64,000 bases of DNA, taken from NCBI GenBank assembly GCA_963797835.1, contig CAWCRN010000026.1:186001-250000 (forward strand), given 5' to 3'. Position numbers and translations under genes: made by a program. The notes under the pieces are model-generated. The model had not been told where the DNA came from, did not search any database, and was given only the letters and a program-made list of their open reading frames with translations. The stretch comes from JBDTSW01 sp963797835. Lineage in GTDB: Bacteria > Actinomycetota > Thermoleophilia > Solirubrobacterales > 70-9. Positions 16,717 through 25,014 of the stretch are shown one piece after another. Numbering within the stretch: the first letter of the stretch is position 1; the number at the start of each line of letters is the position of its first letter.

Positions 16717-18316
16717 TCAGGCCAGCGCCATGCCGGGGGCGACCGGCACCTCGACCAGGCGCGGCCCCTCGGCCTCGATGGCGTCGGCGAGCGCCGCGTG
16801 GAGCTCGTCCCGCCCGGCCACGCGGCTTGCGGGGACGCCATAGGCATCGGCGACGCTGGCGGATTCGAGTCCGGGCAGGTCGAGGCCCGGGGCTCCCGTC
16901 ACCGACTCCAGTCCGGCGAACCACTTGAGGATCGCGTACTCGTCGTTGCGCAGGACCAGGAAGGTCACCGGCACCTCGTAGGCGGCCGCCGTCCAGAGGC
17001 CTTGAATCGCGTACTGGGCCGAGCCCTCGCCGAGGACGCAGACAACCTGTCGCTCGGGCTGGGCGAGCTGGACGCCGATCGCGGCGGCGAGCCCGAACCC
17101 GAGGCCGCCGCCCGCCCCGAAGTAGTAGCTCCCGGGCGCGGAGAGGCGCAGCTGGTTGCGAAGCGCGAGCGTGCTCGACGGCGACTCGAGCACCACGATC
17201 CCGTCGTCGGGGAACACGTCGGCGAGCACCGCGTGGACGCTCGTCGGGCTGAGCGGATCGGACTCCGCCACGTCCTCCGGCGCGGGTCGCTCGGGTGGGG
17301 CGTCGCGGCTCGAGTCCCCGAGCTCGGCGAGGAGCGCCTCGAGCGTGAGGGCGACGTCCGCCACGATCGCGTCCCCCATCGGCGCCCGCGCCGCCTCTTC
17401 GGGATCGCTTGTGATCATGACCAGCGAGGCGCCGTCGGGGAGCAGGGGCCCGGGGATGTTCGGGTAGTAGGGGAAGACGGATGAGCCGGCGACCAGGACC
17501 AGGTCGTGGCCCGCCAGCGTCTCTGAGACTGGCCCGATGGCCGGAGGCATGATGCCCTGGAACGCAGGGTGGCCCTCGGGAAAGCCGATCCGCCCCCCGC
17601 CGGGCGCCGGGGTTGCCCAGACCGGGAGTCGCCTGGCGCTCGGCCAGCTCGATCGCGACGTGCCAGGCTCCCGTCGCGTCCACGTCGGGCCCCACTACCA
17701 GCACCGGGGACGCCGCCGCCTCGAGCCGCGACGCGAGGTCCCTGACCAGCGCCGGGTCGGCGGCCGCCCGGCCAGAGACCGTCCGGCCCGTCTGGTGCGG
17801 CAGCGCCTCCGAATCCACCTCGGCGGCCCAGTCGTCCATCGGGATCGACACGAACACCGGACCCTGTGGCGGCAGCGAGGCCAGATGAGCTCCGCGCGCG
17901 AGCGCATGCGGCACGTCCTCCGCACGTGGCGGCTCGTAGCTCCACTTCACCAGTGGGTGCGGCATCCGGGTCGCGTCGCGGTTGGTGAGGTTCGCCTGGA
18001 GGGTCATCAGCGACCGGGCCTGCTGGCCGGCCGTCACGAGCAGGGGCGCATGGTTCGCCTGGGCGTTGAAGATGGCGCCCATCCCGTTTCCGACCCCCGG
18101 TGCCGTATGGAGGTTGACGTGGGCCGTGGTCCCGCTGGCCTGTGCGAACCCGTCCGCCATGCCGACGGCCACTGCCTCCTGAAGGCCGAGCACATAGCGG
18201 AAGTCGTCGGGCAGCTCGGCAAGCATCGGCAGCTCGGTCGAGCCCGGGTTGCCGAAGATCGTCGTCATCCCGCGCTCGCGGAATAGGTCGAGCACCGCCT
18301 CGCGGACCGTGGCCAT
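16717..18316 (-). CDS. Benzoylformate decarboxylase-like ThDP enzyme (frameshifted)
   Basis: A thiamine-diphosphate 2-oxoacid decarboxylase of about 532 residues. One surplus C on the plus strand at 17632/17633 breaks the frame; dropping it joins ELAERQ to RLPVWATPAPGGG smoothly. The catalytic residues of Pseudomonas benzoylformate decarboxylase recur at identical numbers: S26 in NPGSTE, E47 in GLQEAVAVG and H70 in NLHTAPG. The C-terminal cofactor motif reads GEGSAQY...LRND instead of GDGS...NN, so Glu replaces the usual metal-binding Asp. Start ATG 18316. Ten bases separate its stop from the FAD/Fe-S dehydrogenase start, suggesting consecutive steps: 2-hydroxyacid to 2-oxoacid, then decarboxylation, as in the mandelate pathway. 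An arginine-pathway AruI-like role is an alternative. Confidence 0.82.
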
Positions 18317-18411
18317 GGGCCCAAGACTATTCCGGGCCGCCCGAGGGGCCAATCCCCGCCCTGGGCCCATGACCGGCCGAATCCAGCCAATGGGCGATAG
18401 CGTCCCGGGCC

Positions 18412-18840
18412 GTGACGCCAGCCGCACTGAGGCTTTCGCCGAACTCGACGCTGGAGGTCCGCGCCTCGGAGCAGGAGCTCCTGGAGGTGGAGGCCGCCTA
18501 CGAGCCGGGCGGCGGGCCGCCGCCGAACCACCTCCACCCGGCCCAGGACGAGCACTTCGAGGTGCTCGAAGGAACGATGAGCGTGGTGGTGGCCGGCGAA
18601 GAGCGCACGCTCGAGCCCGGCGACGAGATCGACATCCCACGCGAGACCCCGCACCAGATGTGGAACGGCGGCGATGCGCCGGCCAGGGTTCGGTGGGAGA
18701 CGAGGCCGCGCGGACGCACCGAGGACTTCTTCCGTGCGGTGGACGAGGTCATGCCGGGCGACGGCGGCATGCCCGACCTCGAGCCCATGCTCGACCTGCT
18801 GAAGCGTTTCGACGACACGTTCGTGCTGGTCACCGACTAA
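18412..18840 (+). CDS. Cupin domain protein
   Basis: A 142-residue single-domain cupin. The first motif is GGGPPPNHLHPAQDEHFEVLEG, giving His, His and Glu metal ligands, and the second is GDEIDIPRETPHQMWN with the last His. The C-terminal 40 residues form an amphipathic helix. Small cupins of this type may be enzymes or small-molecule sensors, and nothing here fixes the substrate. The start is GTG at 18412, 95 bases from the divergent decarboxylase gene, and the MFS transporter begins 39 bases after its stop, so the two may be co-transcribed. Confidence 0.85.
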   Translation: MTPAALRLSPNSTLEVRASEQELLEVEAAYEPGGGPPPNHLHPAQDEHFEVLEGTMSVVVAGEERTLEPGDEIDIPRETPHQMWNGGDAPARVRWETRPRGRTEDFFRAVDEVMPGDGGMPDLEPMLDLLKRFDDTFVLVTD

Positions 18841-18879
18841 GCGTCCATCGGCGACGCGGCGCCCCTCTAGCCTTGGCGG

Positions 18880-20040
18880 ATGCGCCGCCTGTTCCTCCTC
18901 GTCGCCGCGGTCGTTTTGGTCGACACGATGTTCTTCGCGGCGATCACGCCGCTCCTGCCCGAGTACAGCGAGGAGCTGGGGCTGTCGAAGACGGCGGCCG
19001 GGGTCCTCAGCGCCTCCTACGCGGCGGGCGTGCTGCTCGGGACCTTCCCAGGCTCGATCCTCGCCGCCCGCGTCGGGGTGCGTCCGACCGTGATGGCAGG
19101 GATGCTGCTGATGGCCGTCTCCGGCCTCGTCTTCGCCTTCGCGAACGACATCGTGCTGCTCGACGCCGCCCGCTTCCTCCAGGGCGCGGGCGGGGCCTTC
19201 GCTTGGATCGGCGGCTTCTCCTGGCTGGTCACGGCGGCGCCGGCAGAGCGGCGCGGGGAGCTGATCGGATCGGCGCTGGCGGCTGCGATCTTCGGGGTCC
19301 TGCTGGGCCCGGTGATCGGCGGGATCGCGTCGGTCACCGGGCCCGAGCCCGTGTTCTCGTCGGCGGCGGTGCTGGGCACCGTGCTGGCCGTACTCACCTA
19401 CCGGACTCCGGCCCCCGGGCCGGCCGGCCTCCCTGGCTGGGAGCGGTTTCGCCGGACGGTGGCCAGCCTTCCCGTGGCCACCGGCTTCTGGCTGGTGATG
19501 CTGCCGGCGATCTTCTCCGGCGTGATCTGGGTGCTGGTTCCGCTACGCCTGGACGAGCTGGGTGCGAGCGGCCTCGCGGTGGGAGCCGTCTTCCTGGTCT
19601 CCGCCCTGGTCGAGGGCGCCGCCAGCCCCACCTTCGGGCGGATCTCGGACCGGCGCGGCAGGATGTGGCCGATCCGGATCGGCTTGGTCGCCGCCGGCGT
19701 GATGTGCCTGCTGCTCCCGCTTCCAGAGGCGGTCCTCCTCCTCGGGGCGTCCGTCGTCGCCAGCGAGCTGGCGCTCGGCTTCTGCTGGACGCCGGCGATG
19801 GCCCTCCTCTCCGACACCGTCGAGCGCGCGGGCGTGGCGCAGTGGCTCGCCTTCGCCCTGGTCAACCTCGCCTGGTCGGGCGGGCAGGTGCTCGGTGGCT
19901 CCGGCGGCGGTGGCCTGGCCGACGCCACCTCCGACACGACCGCCTACCTCGTCGTCGCGGCCCTGCTGGCAACGACGGCGCTGGCGGTGGCGGCCAGGAT
20001 GCGCGAGCCTGCCGCGCGCGCCCCGGCGGTGTCACGGTGA
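18880..20040 (+). CDS. Major facilitator superfamily transporter
   Basis: A 386-residue integral membrane transporter with about 12 predicted helices. The N-terminal helix begins at once (LFLLVAAVVLVDTMFFAAITPLLPEY), and the motif C-like LGPVIGG stretch follows in helix 5, a mark of drug/H+ antiporters. A central cytoplasmic loop (about residues 178-200) precedes the second six helices. RISDRRGR is the motif A equivalent of the second half. This is probably a proton-driven exporter of an unknown solute. Start ATG 18880; the Ala/Arg-rich C terminus ends at 20040. Confidence 0.9.
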   Translation: MRRLFLLVAAVVLVDTMFFAAITPLLPEYSEELGLSKTAAGVLSASYAAGVLLGTFPGSILAARVGVRPTVMAGMLLMAVSGLVFAFANDIVLLDAARFLQGAGGAFAWIGGFSWLVTAAPAERRGELIGSALAAAIFGVLLGPVIGGIASVTGPEPVFSSAAVLGTVLAVLTYRTPAPGPAGLPGWERFRRTVASLPVATGFWLVMLPAIFSGVIWVLVPLRLDELGASGLAVGAVFLVSALVEGAASPTFGRISDRRGRMWPIRIGLVAAGVMCLLLPLPEAVLLLGASVVASELALGFCWTPAMALLSDTVERAGVAQWLAFALVNLAWSGGQVLGGSGGGGLADATSDTTAYLVVAALLATTALAVAARMREPAARAPAVSR

Positions 20041-20045
20041 CCCCC

Positions 20046-20153
20046 ATGCACTCACCGAGGATCGACGTCGCCGCCGCGCTGGGCGAGGTGGGGCTCCCAG
20101 AGCCGGTGGCCGCCCGCGCCGTGCTCGAGGACGCGGGCGGCAGCTCGATCTAG
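20046..20153 (+). CDS. Possible 35-aa ORF after the MFS gene
   Basis: ATG five bases after the MFS stop, encoding 35 residues with an amphipathic Ala/Val/Leu pattern (IDVAAALGEVGLPEPVAARAV). No homology recognised and no convincing ribosome-binding site; translational coupling to the MFS gene is possible. It ends one base before the converging 43-aa gene. Confidence 0.25.
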   Translation: MHSPRIDVAAALGEVGLPEPVAARAVLEDAGGSSI

Positions 20154-20154
20154 G

Positions 20155-20286
20155 TCACGGAGGCCACGGCGCGCTGCGGGCGCGGCGCTCACGGCGGGGC
20201 CGCATCCGCGCACGCTTCGCGCGCTCGCGCATGCTGCGCTCGTGCTCCGAGATCAACGTCGTGATGAAGGCGGGGTGCATCTGCAT
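20155..20286 (-). CDS. Small basic protein (43 aa)
   Basis: A 43-residue protein starting MQMHPAFITTLISEHERSM and then becoming strongly Arg-rich. GGGAGGAG ends a few bases before the ATG at 20286, a strong ribosome-binding site. Short proteins of this form (MHP..., a helix, an Arg-rich tail) are, to my knowledge, seen beside regulators in related actinobacteria, but I cannot name a family. It is transcribed divergently from the CGNR gene and shares its operator-like region. Function unknown. Confidence 0.55.
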   Translation of the reverse strand: MQMHPAFITTLISEHERSMRERAKRARMRPRRERRARSAPWPP

Positions 20287-20306
20287 CGCTCCTCCCGGGT
20301 GTAACT

Positions 20307-20354
20307 GGTGAACGGCATTTGACGGTGTCGTAACACCACTATACACTGTTCACC
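20307..20354. promoter_or_regulatory. Divergent promoter with concentric dyads; leaderless start for the CGNR gene
   Basis: GGTGAAC (20307-20313) mirrors GTTCACC (20348-20354), and inside it GGTGT (20324-20328) mirrors ACACC (20333-20337). Both dyads share the centre 20330.5. For the rightward gene, TTGACG (20319-20324) and TACACT (20342-20347) are 17 bases apart and place transcription start at about the GTG at 20356, leaving no room for a ribosome-binding site. The arms overlap both promoter elements, as a repressor operator would. Confidence 0.6.
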
Positions 20355-20355
20355 G

Positions 20356-20923
20356 GTGTCTCAAACCCGTTACAGCCCGAGCGCGCAAGGCGAGCCCGCC
20401 CCCGGCGACCTGGAGCTCGTGCGGGCGTTCGTGAACACCCGCGAGCTGGACCCCGACGTCGAGGAGATCTCCAGCCCCGAGGCGCTTGCGGCCTGGCTCG
20501 ACGGTCACGGGCTCGAGGTCGACGAGGCGCTGACCGACGACGACGTCGATCGCGCGCGCGAGTTCCGCGAGGCCGTGCGCGCCCTGCTCCTCGCGAACCA
20601 GACGGGCGAGGGCCGCCCCGAGGCGGTGGCGCGCCTGAGGGTCGCCGCGGAGCCCGCCCGCCTTCGCTTCGAGATCGGGCCCGACGGCCGGACCCGGCCG
20701 GCGCCCGCCTGCGACGGCGTCGACGCCCTCGCCGCCCGTCTGCTCGCGGTCGTATCCGCCGCCCAGGAGACCGGCGAGTGGGAGCGCCTCAAGGTCTGCG
20801 TCTCCGACGAGTGCCTCTGGGCCTTCTACGACCGCTCGCGAAACCGCTCGCGGCACTGGTGCTCGATGGAGGTCTGCGGCAACCGCGCCAAGACCCGCAG
20901 CCTACCGCGCCAGGCGCTCGTAG
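20356..20923 (+). CDS. CGNR zinc-finger (ABATE domain) putative regulator (frameshifted at the 3' end)
   Basis: About 188 residues. The N-terminal ABATE-type region (FVNTRELDPD, then SPEALAAWLDGHGL) is followed by a C-terminal zinc finger: Cys residues in KVCVSDEC and in HWCSMEVCGNRAKTR, which contains the defining CGNR. Such proteins are presumed transcription regulators. A surplus base at about 20899 shifts the frame; removing it gives RAYRARRS and a stop at 20921-20923, the usual family ending, seven bases before the convergent phosphoesterase. Unrepaired, the frame would run about 300 bases antisense. The GTG start at 20356 sits at the predicted transcription start, suggesting leaderless translation and probably autoregulation. 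Confidence 0.82.
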
Positions 20924-20929
20924 CCCGGC

Positions 20930-21526
20930 TCAGACGTCGAACGTGGCCCCGCCCGGGCCGAGGTTGGCGATCGTGGTCTGGCCGACCGTCGACCGGGCGC
21001 CCCAGCTCTCGTGGATGTGCCCGCACACCGCAAGCCGCGGGACCGTGGTCTCGATCGCCTGCAGGATCGCCCGGCTGCCGAGGTGATCGCCGGTCGAGGA
21101 TTGATCGACGTGGCCGAACGGCGGCGAGTGGGCGACGAGGACGGCGTCGCCCGGAAGCCCTTCGAGCATCACGGCAGCCTCCTGCTCGTCCAGGTCGAAG
21201 CTCCAGTCCCAGGGCGTGATCGGGATCCCGGCGCCCAGCCCGAAGAACTGAACGCCGCCGATCTCGGCGCCCTCGCCGTGCAGGACCGTCGCCGCGTCCC
21301 ATCCCGAGCACGCCTCGCGCAGGGCCTCCTCGGTCTCGTTGTTGCCCGGGATGAGGACCGTGGGCTTCTCGATCGCCCGCAGTGCGTCGATGGTCTCCTC
21401 GAGGCCGGAGTGGACCGAGGCGAAGTCGCCGGCCGCGATCACCACGTCGGCCTCGGCGCTGCCGGCGACCAACTGGGCGGCAGCGGCGAGGTCGCGGTGG
21501 AGGTCGCTGAAGGCCAGCAGCTTCAT
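20930..21526 (-). CDS. Calcineurin-like metallophosphoesterase
   Basis: A 198-residue single-domain metallophosphoesterase. All metal-site motifs are visible: DLH in LLAFSDLHRD, GDF in VIAAGDFAS, GNNE in VLIPGNNETE, a His in LVAHSPPFG, and GHIH in VCGHIHES. The compact size and the motifs resemble small phosphodiesterases, but the substrate is unknown. The ATG overlaps the stop of the lipoate-ligase-like gene (21523-21526), so the two form an operon. Confidence 0.9.
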   Translation of the reverse strand: MKLLAFSDLHRDLAAAAQLVAGSAEADVVIAAGDFASVHSGLEETIDALRAIEKPTVLIPGNNETEEALREACSGWDAATVLHGEGAEIGGVQFFGLGAGIPITPWDWSFDLDEQEAAVMLEGLPGDAVLVAHSPPFGHVDQSSTGDHLGSRAILQAIETTVPRLAVCGHIHESWGARSTVGQTTIANLGPGGATFDV

Positions 21527-22284
21527 GCCACCATCCTGCCGCTTTCCAGCTCCGCGGCGCGTTCAAGCACCGCGCCGTCGAGGTTCGCCGGCACGAGTGA
21601 GTGCGTCGAAGCCAGCTCCGAGAGGACCGCCTCCTCCACGGCGTCCAGCCCAACGGGCCCGACCTCGTCCTCGACGCTTCCGACCGTCGCCGGGTCCCAG
21701 TCGAGGCCGAGCGCCGCGTAGACCGCCACGAGGAGGTCGCGCAGGCGGTCGCCGTCGCTCACCACGATCACCGCCCCCACGTGAGCGGCGCCGGAGACCA
21801 GGCGCTGCCCGATCCCCACCAGCTTCACCGCGCCCCGCGCGTTGATGCTCCAGGCGCCGGGGCAGTACTCGCCGCGCACCTCCCCGACCCTCGCATCCAC
21901 GCCGAGGGACCGGAGGGCGCGGGTGATCGCGCCCGAGACCAGGTCGAAGCGCTCCCGGGTGGTCCGCGCAGGGTTCGTTACGGGCGTGGCCATGGCGAAC
22001 GCGATCGTGCCCTCGTGGAAGGCCGCGGCCCTGCCGCCGGCAAGGCGCAGAACGGGCTCGAACCCGGCCGCGCGGCCCGCGGCCACCGCCGTGGCGAACC
22101 CGGCGCTGACGGCGTCCTGCTTCGACAGGGCCAGCTCGGGCCCCGGGCGGTGAAGGCGGAGCGTCGCAGGCTGTTCGCCCGCCGCCACGCGTTCGAGGAT
22201 CGCCTCCGAGACCGCCGTCCCGAACGCCGGCCGGTCTCCGAACGAGTCACGGAGGAGCTGGACGTGGGTGGGGCCGGGTGCCAC
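21523..22284 (-). CDS. Lipoate-protein ligase A family protein
   Basis: A 253-residue member of the biotin/lipoate protein ligase fold. Seen: LRLAGGRAAAFHEGTIAFAMATP, the equivalent of the RRxxGGGxVxHxxxxxxyS loop, and INARGAVKLVGIGQR, which supplies the conserved Lys for lipoyl-AMP. GEYCPGAWSI lies between them. The first Arg pair of the RR-GGGA motif is only partly kept, so it may be an octanoyl/lipoyl transferase or an amidotransferase rather than a classical LplA. Starts with GTG at 22284 and is coupled to the phosphoesterase gene. Confidence 0.82.
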   Translation of the reverse strand: MAPGPTHVQLLRDSFGDRPAFGTAVSEAILERVAAGEQPATLRLHRPGPELALSKQDAVSAGFATAVAAGRAAGFEPVLRLAGGRAAAFHEGTIAFAMATPVTNPARTTRERFDLVSGAITRALRSLGVDARVGEVRGEYCPGAWSINARGAVKLVGIGQRLVSGAAHVGAVIVVSDGDRLRDLLVAVYAALGLDWDPATVGSVEDEVGPVGLDAVEEAVLSELASTHSLVPANLDGAVLERAAELESGRMVA

Positions 22285-22350
22285 CCGAGGATCCTCGCAC
22301 GCCCATGGATGTTACCCCGTTTGGGGTAGTTGTGAGCGAAACATTGCAAG

Positions 22351-22366
22351 TGTGATCGCTGTCACA
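22351..22366. promoter_or_regulatory. Perfect CRP-type site TGTGA-N6-TCACA
   Basis: TGTGATCGCTGTCACA matches the CRP consensus in all ten defined positions and extends to GTGTGA/TCACAC. The same consensus serves actinobacterial Crp/GlxR regulators. It lies 67 bases from the start of the lipoate-ligase-like gene (leftward) and 213 bases upstream of the Rpf-like gene (rightward). In Mycobacterium tuberculosis the CRP homologue Rv3676 controls rpfA, so the rpf-like gene is the likelier target. Confidence 0.65.
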
Positions 22367-22578
22367 CATATTCGCCTCACCGCCTGCCACCATGCTCCGC
22401 TCACTCCCCCGCCAGGTGCCGCCGATCGGCACCCCGGCCTCGGACGAGGCTGAGCCGGCGGGGGTTTCGAGCGACCGGCCCAAGACGCCGGCGAGACACC
22501 GGGACCGAGCCGCCACGAGCGTGCCCGCGCCCCCGGCGCCGCCGTGCCTGGCCGCCGAGCCGGAGGTTCACGAAAGCC

Positions 22579-23073
22579 ATGTCCCACCGAACCAAGCTGC
22601 TCTCGACCGCCGCCGCCACGCTGCTGGCCGGCGCCTTCACCGCCGGGGCCACCGGCGCCCTCGCCGACGACGGCAAGCCATCCCGCGCGGGGAAGGCCGA
22701 GCTGAAGGTGCTCGAGCGCCCGGCCGAGCGCCTCGAGCGGTCGATCGACGTCCACGAGGAGATCCGGGCCAAGATCGAGCGCCGCAGGCAGGCGCGCCGC
22801 GAGGCTCGGGAGCCCGACTTCAAGCCCCCCGAGAGCTTCGGCGTGTCGTCCTCGACCCTCGAGGCGATCGCCGGCTGCGAGTCCGGCGGCGACCCGGCAG
22901 CCGTCTCCGCCGACGGCACCTACCGCGGCAAGTACCAGTTCGACTCCGGGACCTGGGCCTCGATGGGCGGCAGCGGCGACCCCGCCGCCGCGCCCGAGGC
23001 CGAGCAGGACATGCGCGCGGCGATGCTGTACTCCCAGTCCGGCTCGAGCCCCTGGCCCATCTGCGGCGCCTAA
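22579..23073 (+). CDS. Resuscitation-promoting-factor-like secreted transglycosylase
   Basis: A 164-residue secreted muralytic protein. A signal peptide (about 1-29, ending TGALAD) is followed by an Arg/Glu-rich helix (about 40-80) and a compact Rpf/lysozyme-like domain (about 88-164). The catalytic Glu is E101 in IAGCESGGDP, and C100 probably pairs with C162 near the end, as in Rpf domains. YRGKYQFDSGTWASMGG and the closing SSPWPICG are diagnostic. It should cleave peptidoglycan during growth resumption or spore/cyst outgrowth. GGAGG lies 12 bases before the ATG. Between the CRP-type site and this ATG I found no confident riboswitch. Confidence 0.92.
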   Translation: MSHRTKLLSTAAATLLAGAFTAGATGALADDGKPSRAGKAELKVLERPAERLERSIDVHEEIRAKIERRRQARREAREPDFKPPESFGVSSSTLEAIAGCESGGDPAAVSADGTYRGKYQFDSGTWASMGGSGDPAAAPEAEQDMRAAMLYSQSGSSPWPICGA

Positions 23074-23107
23074 CCCAGCGCGTCTCTACGGCGGCGTAGG
23101 GCGTCGC

Positions 23108-23824
23108 CTAGTCGCCGTCGGCGCTGTCGCCGAGCAGGGCCCGGCGGAAGACCTTCTTCTCCTCGTCGAACAGGAACCCCCAGAGGTGCCGGCGCTCGAG
23201 CAGCGTCCTCCGCTTGGTCTCGATCACCGCGTCCCGCGGGAGGGCGGCCACCCGCTCCGCCAGCTCGAGCCCCCGGCGGACGACGTCACCCTCGGTGACC
23301 TCGCGCACGATCGCGAGCTTCTTGGCCTCGGGCGCCGTGACCGTCCTGCCCGTCAGGCAGAGCTCCTGTGCGACGGTGGCGGGGAGCACGGCGCGGGCTG
23401 CCGCGTAGCTGGGCGGGATCCCCTGCGGCAGCTCGGGGTATCCGAAGACCGCCTGCTTCGAGGCGATCCGCAGGTCGCAGAGGAGCGCGAGGGCGAAGCC
23501 GCCCGCGAGGGCCGGGCCGTTGACCGCCGCCACCACCGGCCGCGAGCACTGGCCCACCGCATCGAAGGCCAGGGTGCTGGTCTCGACGAGCCGCTTGCGG
23601 TGCGCCATGTCACCGCCGAACTGGCTCGTGTCCATGCCCGAGCAGAACGCCGAGCCCTCTCCGGTCAGCACCACGCACCCGATCTTCTCGTCGGACGAGA
23701 GCCCGGCGAAGGCCTCGGCCAGCTCCGCCCGCAGCTCGATCGAGAGCGCGTTGCGCTTCTCGGGGCGCCGCAGGGTCACCAGGGCGACCTGTCCATCCCG
23801 ATCGGTCGAGACCGTGCCTGCCAC
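23108..23824 (-). CDS. Enoyl-CoA hydratase/isomerase family protein
   Basis: A crotonase-fold protein of 238 residues, slightly short for the family. The CoA oxyanion-hole segments are SAFCSGMDTSQFGG and AAVNGPALAGGFALAL, and the GYPELPQGIPPSY segment carries the first catalytic Glu position, whereas the second Glu of true hydratases is not evident, so isomerase or another crotonase chemistry is possible. The GTG at 23824 starts exactly where the domain begins; upstream open frame has no homology. It converges with the rpf-like gene. Its paralogue lies 1.2 kb away (25011-25817), but the HD gene between them is on the other strand. Confidence 0.86.
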   Translation of the reverse strand: MAGTVSTDRDGQVALVTLRRPEKRNALSIELRAELAEAFAGLSSDEKIGCVVLTGEGSAFCSGMDTSQFGGDMAHRKRLVETSTLAFDAVGQCSRPVVAAVNGPALAGGFALALLCDLRIASKQAVFGYPELPQGIPPSYAAARAVLPATVAQELCLTGRTVTAPEAKKLAIVREVTEGDVVRRGLELAERVAALPRDAVIETKRRTLLERRHLWGFLFDEEKKVFRRALLGDSADGD

Positions 23825-24135
23825 GGCGGCGATCGTAGATGGAGTCCGCGCGGGGCGCGTCAGGCAGCTCGGCGCTGGGCCGGCCCCTGACCGTTCGGCG
23901 GCGCACCGGCCCGCGCGATCCGGAGCTCGCCGGCGGCGTCGGCTTCCACCAGCGCGGGCTGGAACCTGCCGGATCTGCTCGGTCAGGCAATCGGGGCAGG
24001 AGCACTCAGGGCGGGTGAGCCCGGTGCGTGGGCAACTAGACATGACCGATCTCCCCGTCGGCATTTCGCAGGGCCGACACTAGAGCCGCCGCCGGGCGGA
24101 AAATCTCGCTCCGCCCGGCCTGCGAGACTCGTCCT
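23825..24135. promoter_or_regulatory. 311-base divergent intergenic region with a 9-bp hairpin
   Basis: No gene was found. GCCGGGCGG (24091-24099) and CCGCCCGGC (24111-24119) form a perfect 9-bp dyad with an 11-base loop, ending 16 bases before the HD gene's GTG, where it could act as an operator or restrict translation. The rest is unstructured GC-rich DNA holding the two divergent promoters, which I could not assign. Confidence 0.4.
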
Positions 24136-25014
24136 GTGGCCGACCGCGAACTCGAGGCGGAGGAGCTGACCGGTGGCGCCGAGGCGCAGGTCGCCGCGGG
24201 CCCCGGCGAGCTCGGCCGCAAGCCCGCCGAGGCGATCTCGGGGGCGGCCGTACGGGCTCCCACCCGGGGCAACCGGCGGCTCGAGGCGCTGCTCGACGGG
24301 GTAAACGCCGACCCTGAGGTCCGGGCGTGGTGGCACATGGCCCAGGTCACGTCCGAGCGGCTCGGGATGTCGGACCACTCCTGGGTCCACGTCCAGATCG
24401 TCCTCAACATCGCCCTGCGCCTCCTTCGCCTGCTCGTCAAGGCGGGGGTCGAGCCCGCACTCGTCTCCGACCACGGCATGCGCGATCGCGACTCGGAGGT
24501 GGTCGTTGCGGGCGGCGCACTCCTCCACGACGTCGGGATGTCGATCCACCGCGCCGACCACGAGGCGTTCAGCCTCTTCCTCGCCGAGCGCAAGCTGCGG
24601 GAGTTGCTCGACGAGGTCTACTCGGAGCCGGAGCGGACCGTCGTGGTCTCCGAGGCGCTGCACACGATCATCGGGCACCGCCGCCGCGGCGAGCCCTACA
24701 CGGTCGAGGCGGGCGTGGTGCGCGTCGCAGACGCCCTCGACATGGCCCAGGGCCGCTCGCGGCTGCCGGTCGAAGCCGGCAGGATGGGGATCCACTCGAT
24801 CTCCGCGGCCGCGGTGGACGAGGTGAACATCTCCGCCGGTGAGGAGAGGGCCGTGCGGATCGAGATCCTGATGAACAACTCCGCCGGGATCTTCCAGGTC
24901 GACGACCTGCTCGCGACGAAGCTGCGCGGGACCCCGCTGGAGCAGCACGTGGAGGTGGTCGCCTCGATCGAAGGCGAGACCGAGAAACGCCTGCTGACCG
25001 AGTTCCGGATCTAG
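24136..25014 (+). CDS. HD domain phosphohydrolase
   Basis: A 292-residue protein with an HD metal-dependent phosphohydrolase domain (about 75-225). The expected metal ligands are H85 in HSWVHVQ, H131-D132 in ALLHDVGMS, later His residues in ALHTIIGHRR, and Asp in VADALDMAQGR. The N-terminal 45 residues are acidic and low-complexity; a C-terminal alpha/beta portion (about 225-292) ends with EGETEKRLLTEF. The substrate is unknown; HD proteins of this type hydrolyse nucleotides or cyclic nucleotides. The start is GTG at 24136. Its stop overlaps the stop of the opposing enoyl-CoA hydratase gene. Confidence 0.87.
   Translation: MADRELEAEELTGGAEAQVAAGPGELGRKPAEAISGAAVRAPTRGNRRLEALLDGVNADPEVRAWWHMAQVTSERLGMSDHSWVHVQIVLNIALRLLRLLVKAGVEPALVSDHGMRDRDSEVVVAGGALLHDVGMSIHRADHEAFSLFLAERKLRELLDEVYSEPERTVVVSEALHTIIGHRRRGEPYTVEAGVVRVADALDMAQGRSRLPVEAGRMGIHSISAAAVDEVNISAGEERAVRIEILMNNSAGIFQVDDLLATKLRGTPLEQHVEVVASIEGETEKRLLTEFRI

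Noticed and set aside
22367..22578. c-di-AMP (ydaO-type) riboswitch before the Rpf-like gene
   Set aside because: Such switches precede many actinobacterial rpf genes, but I could not find the conserved core segments in this leader; a covariance-model search would settle it.
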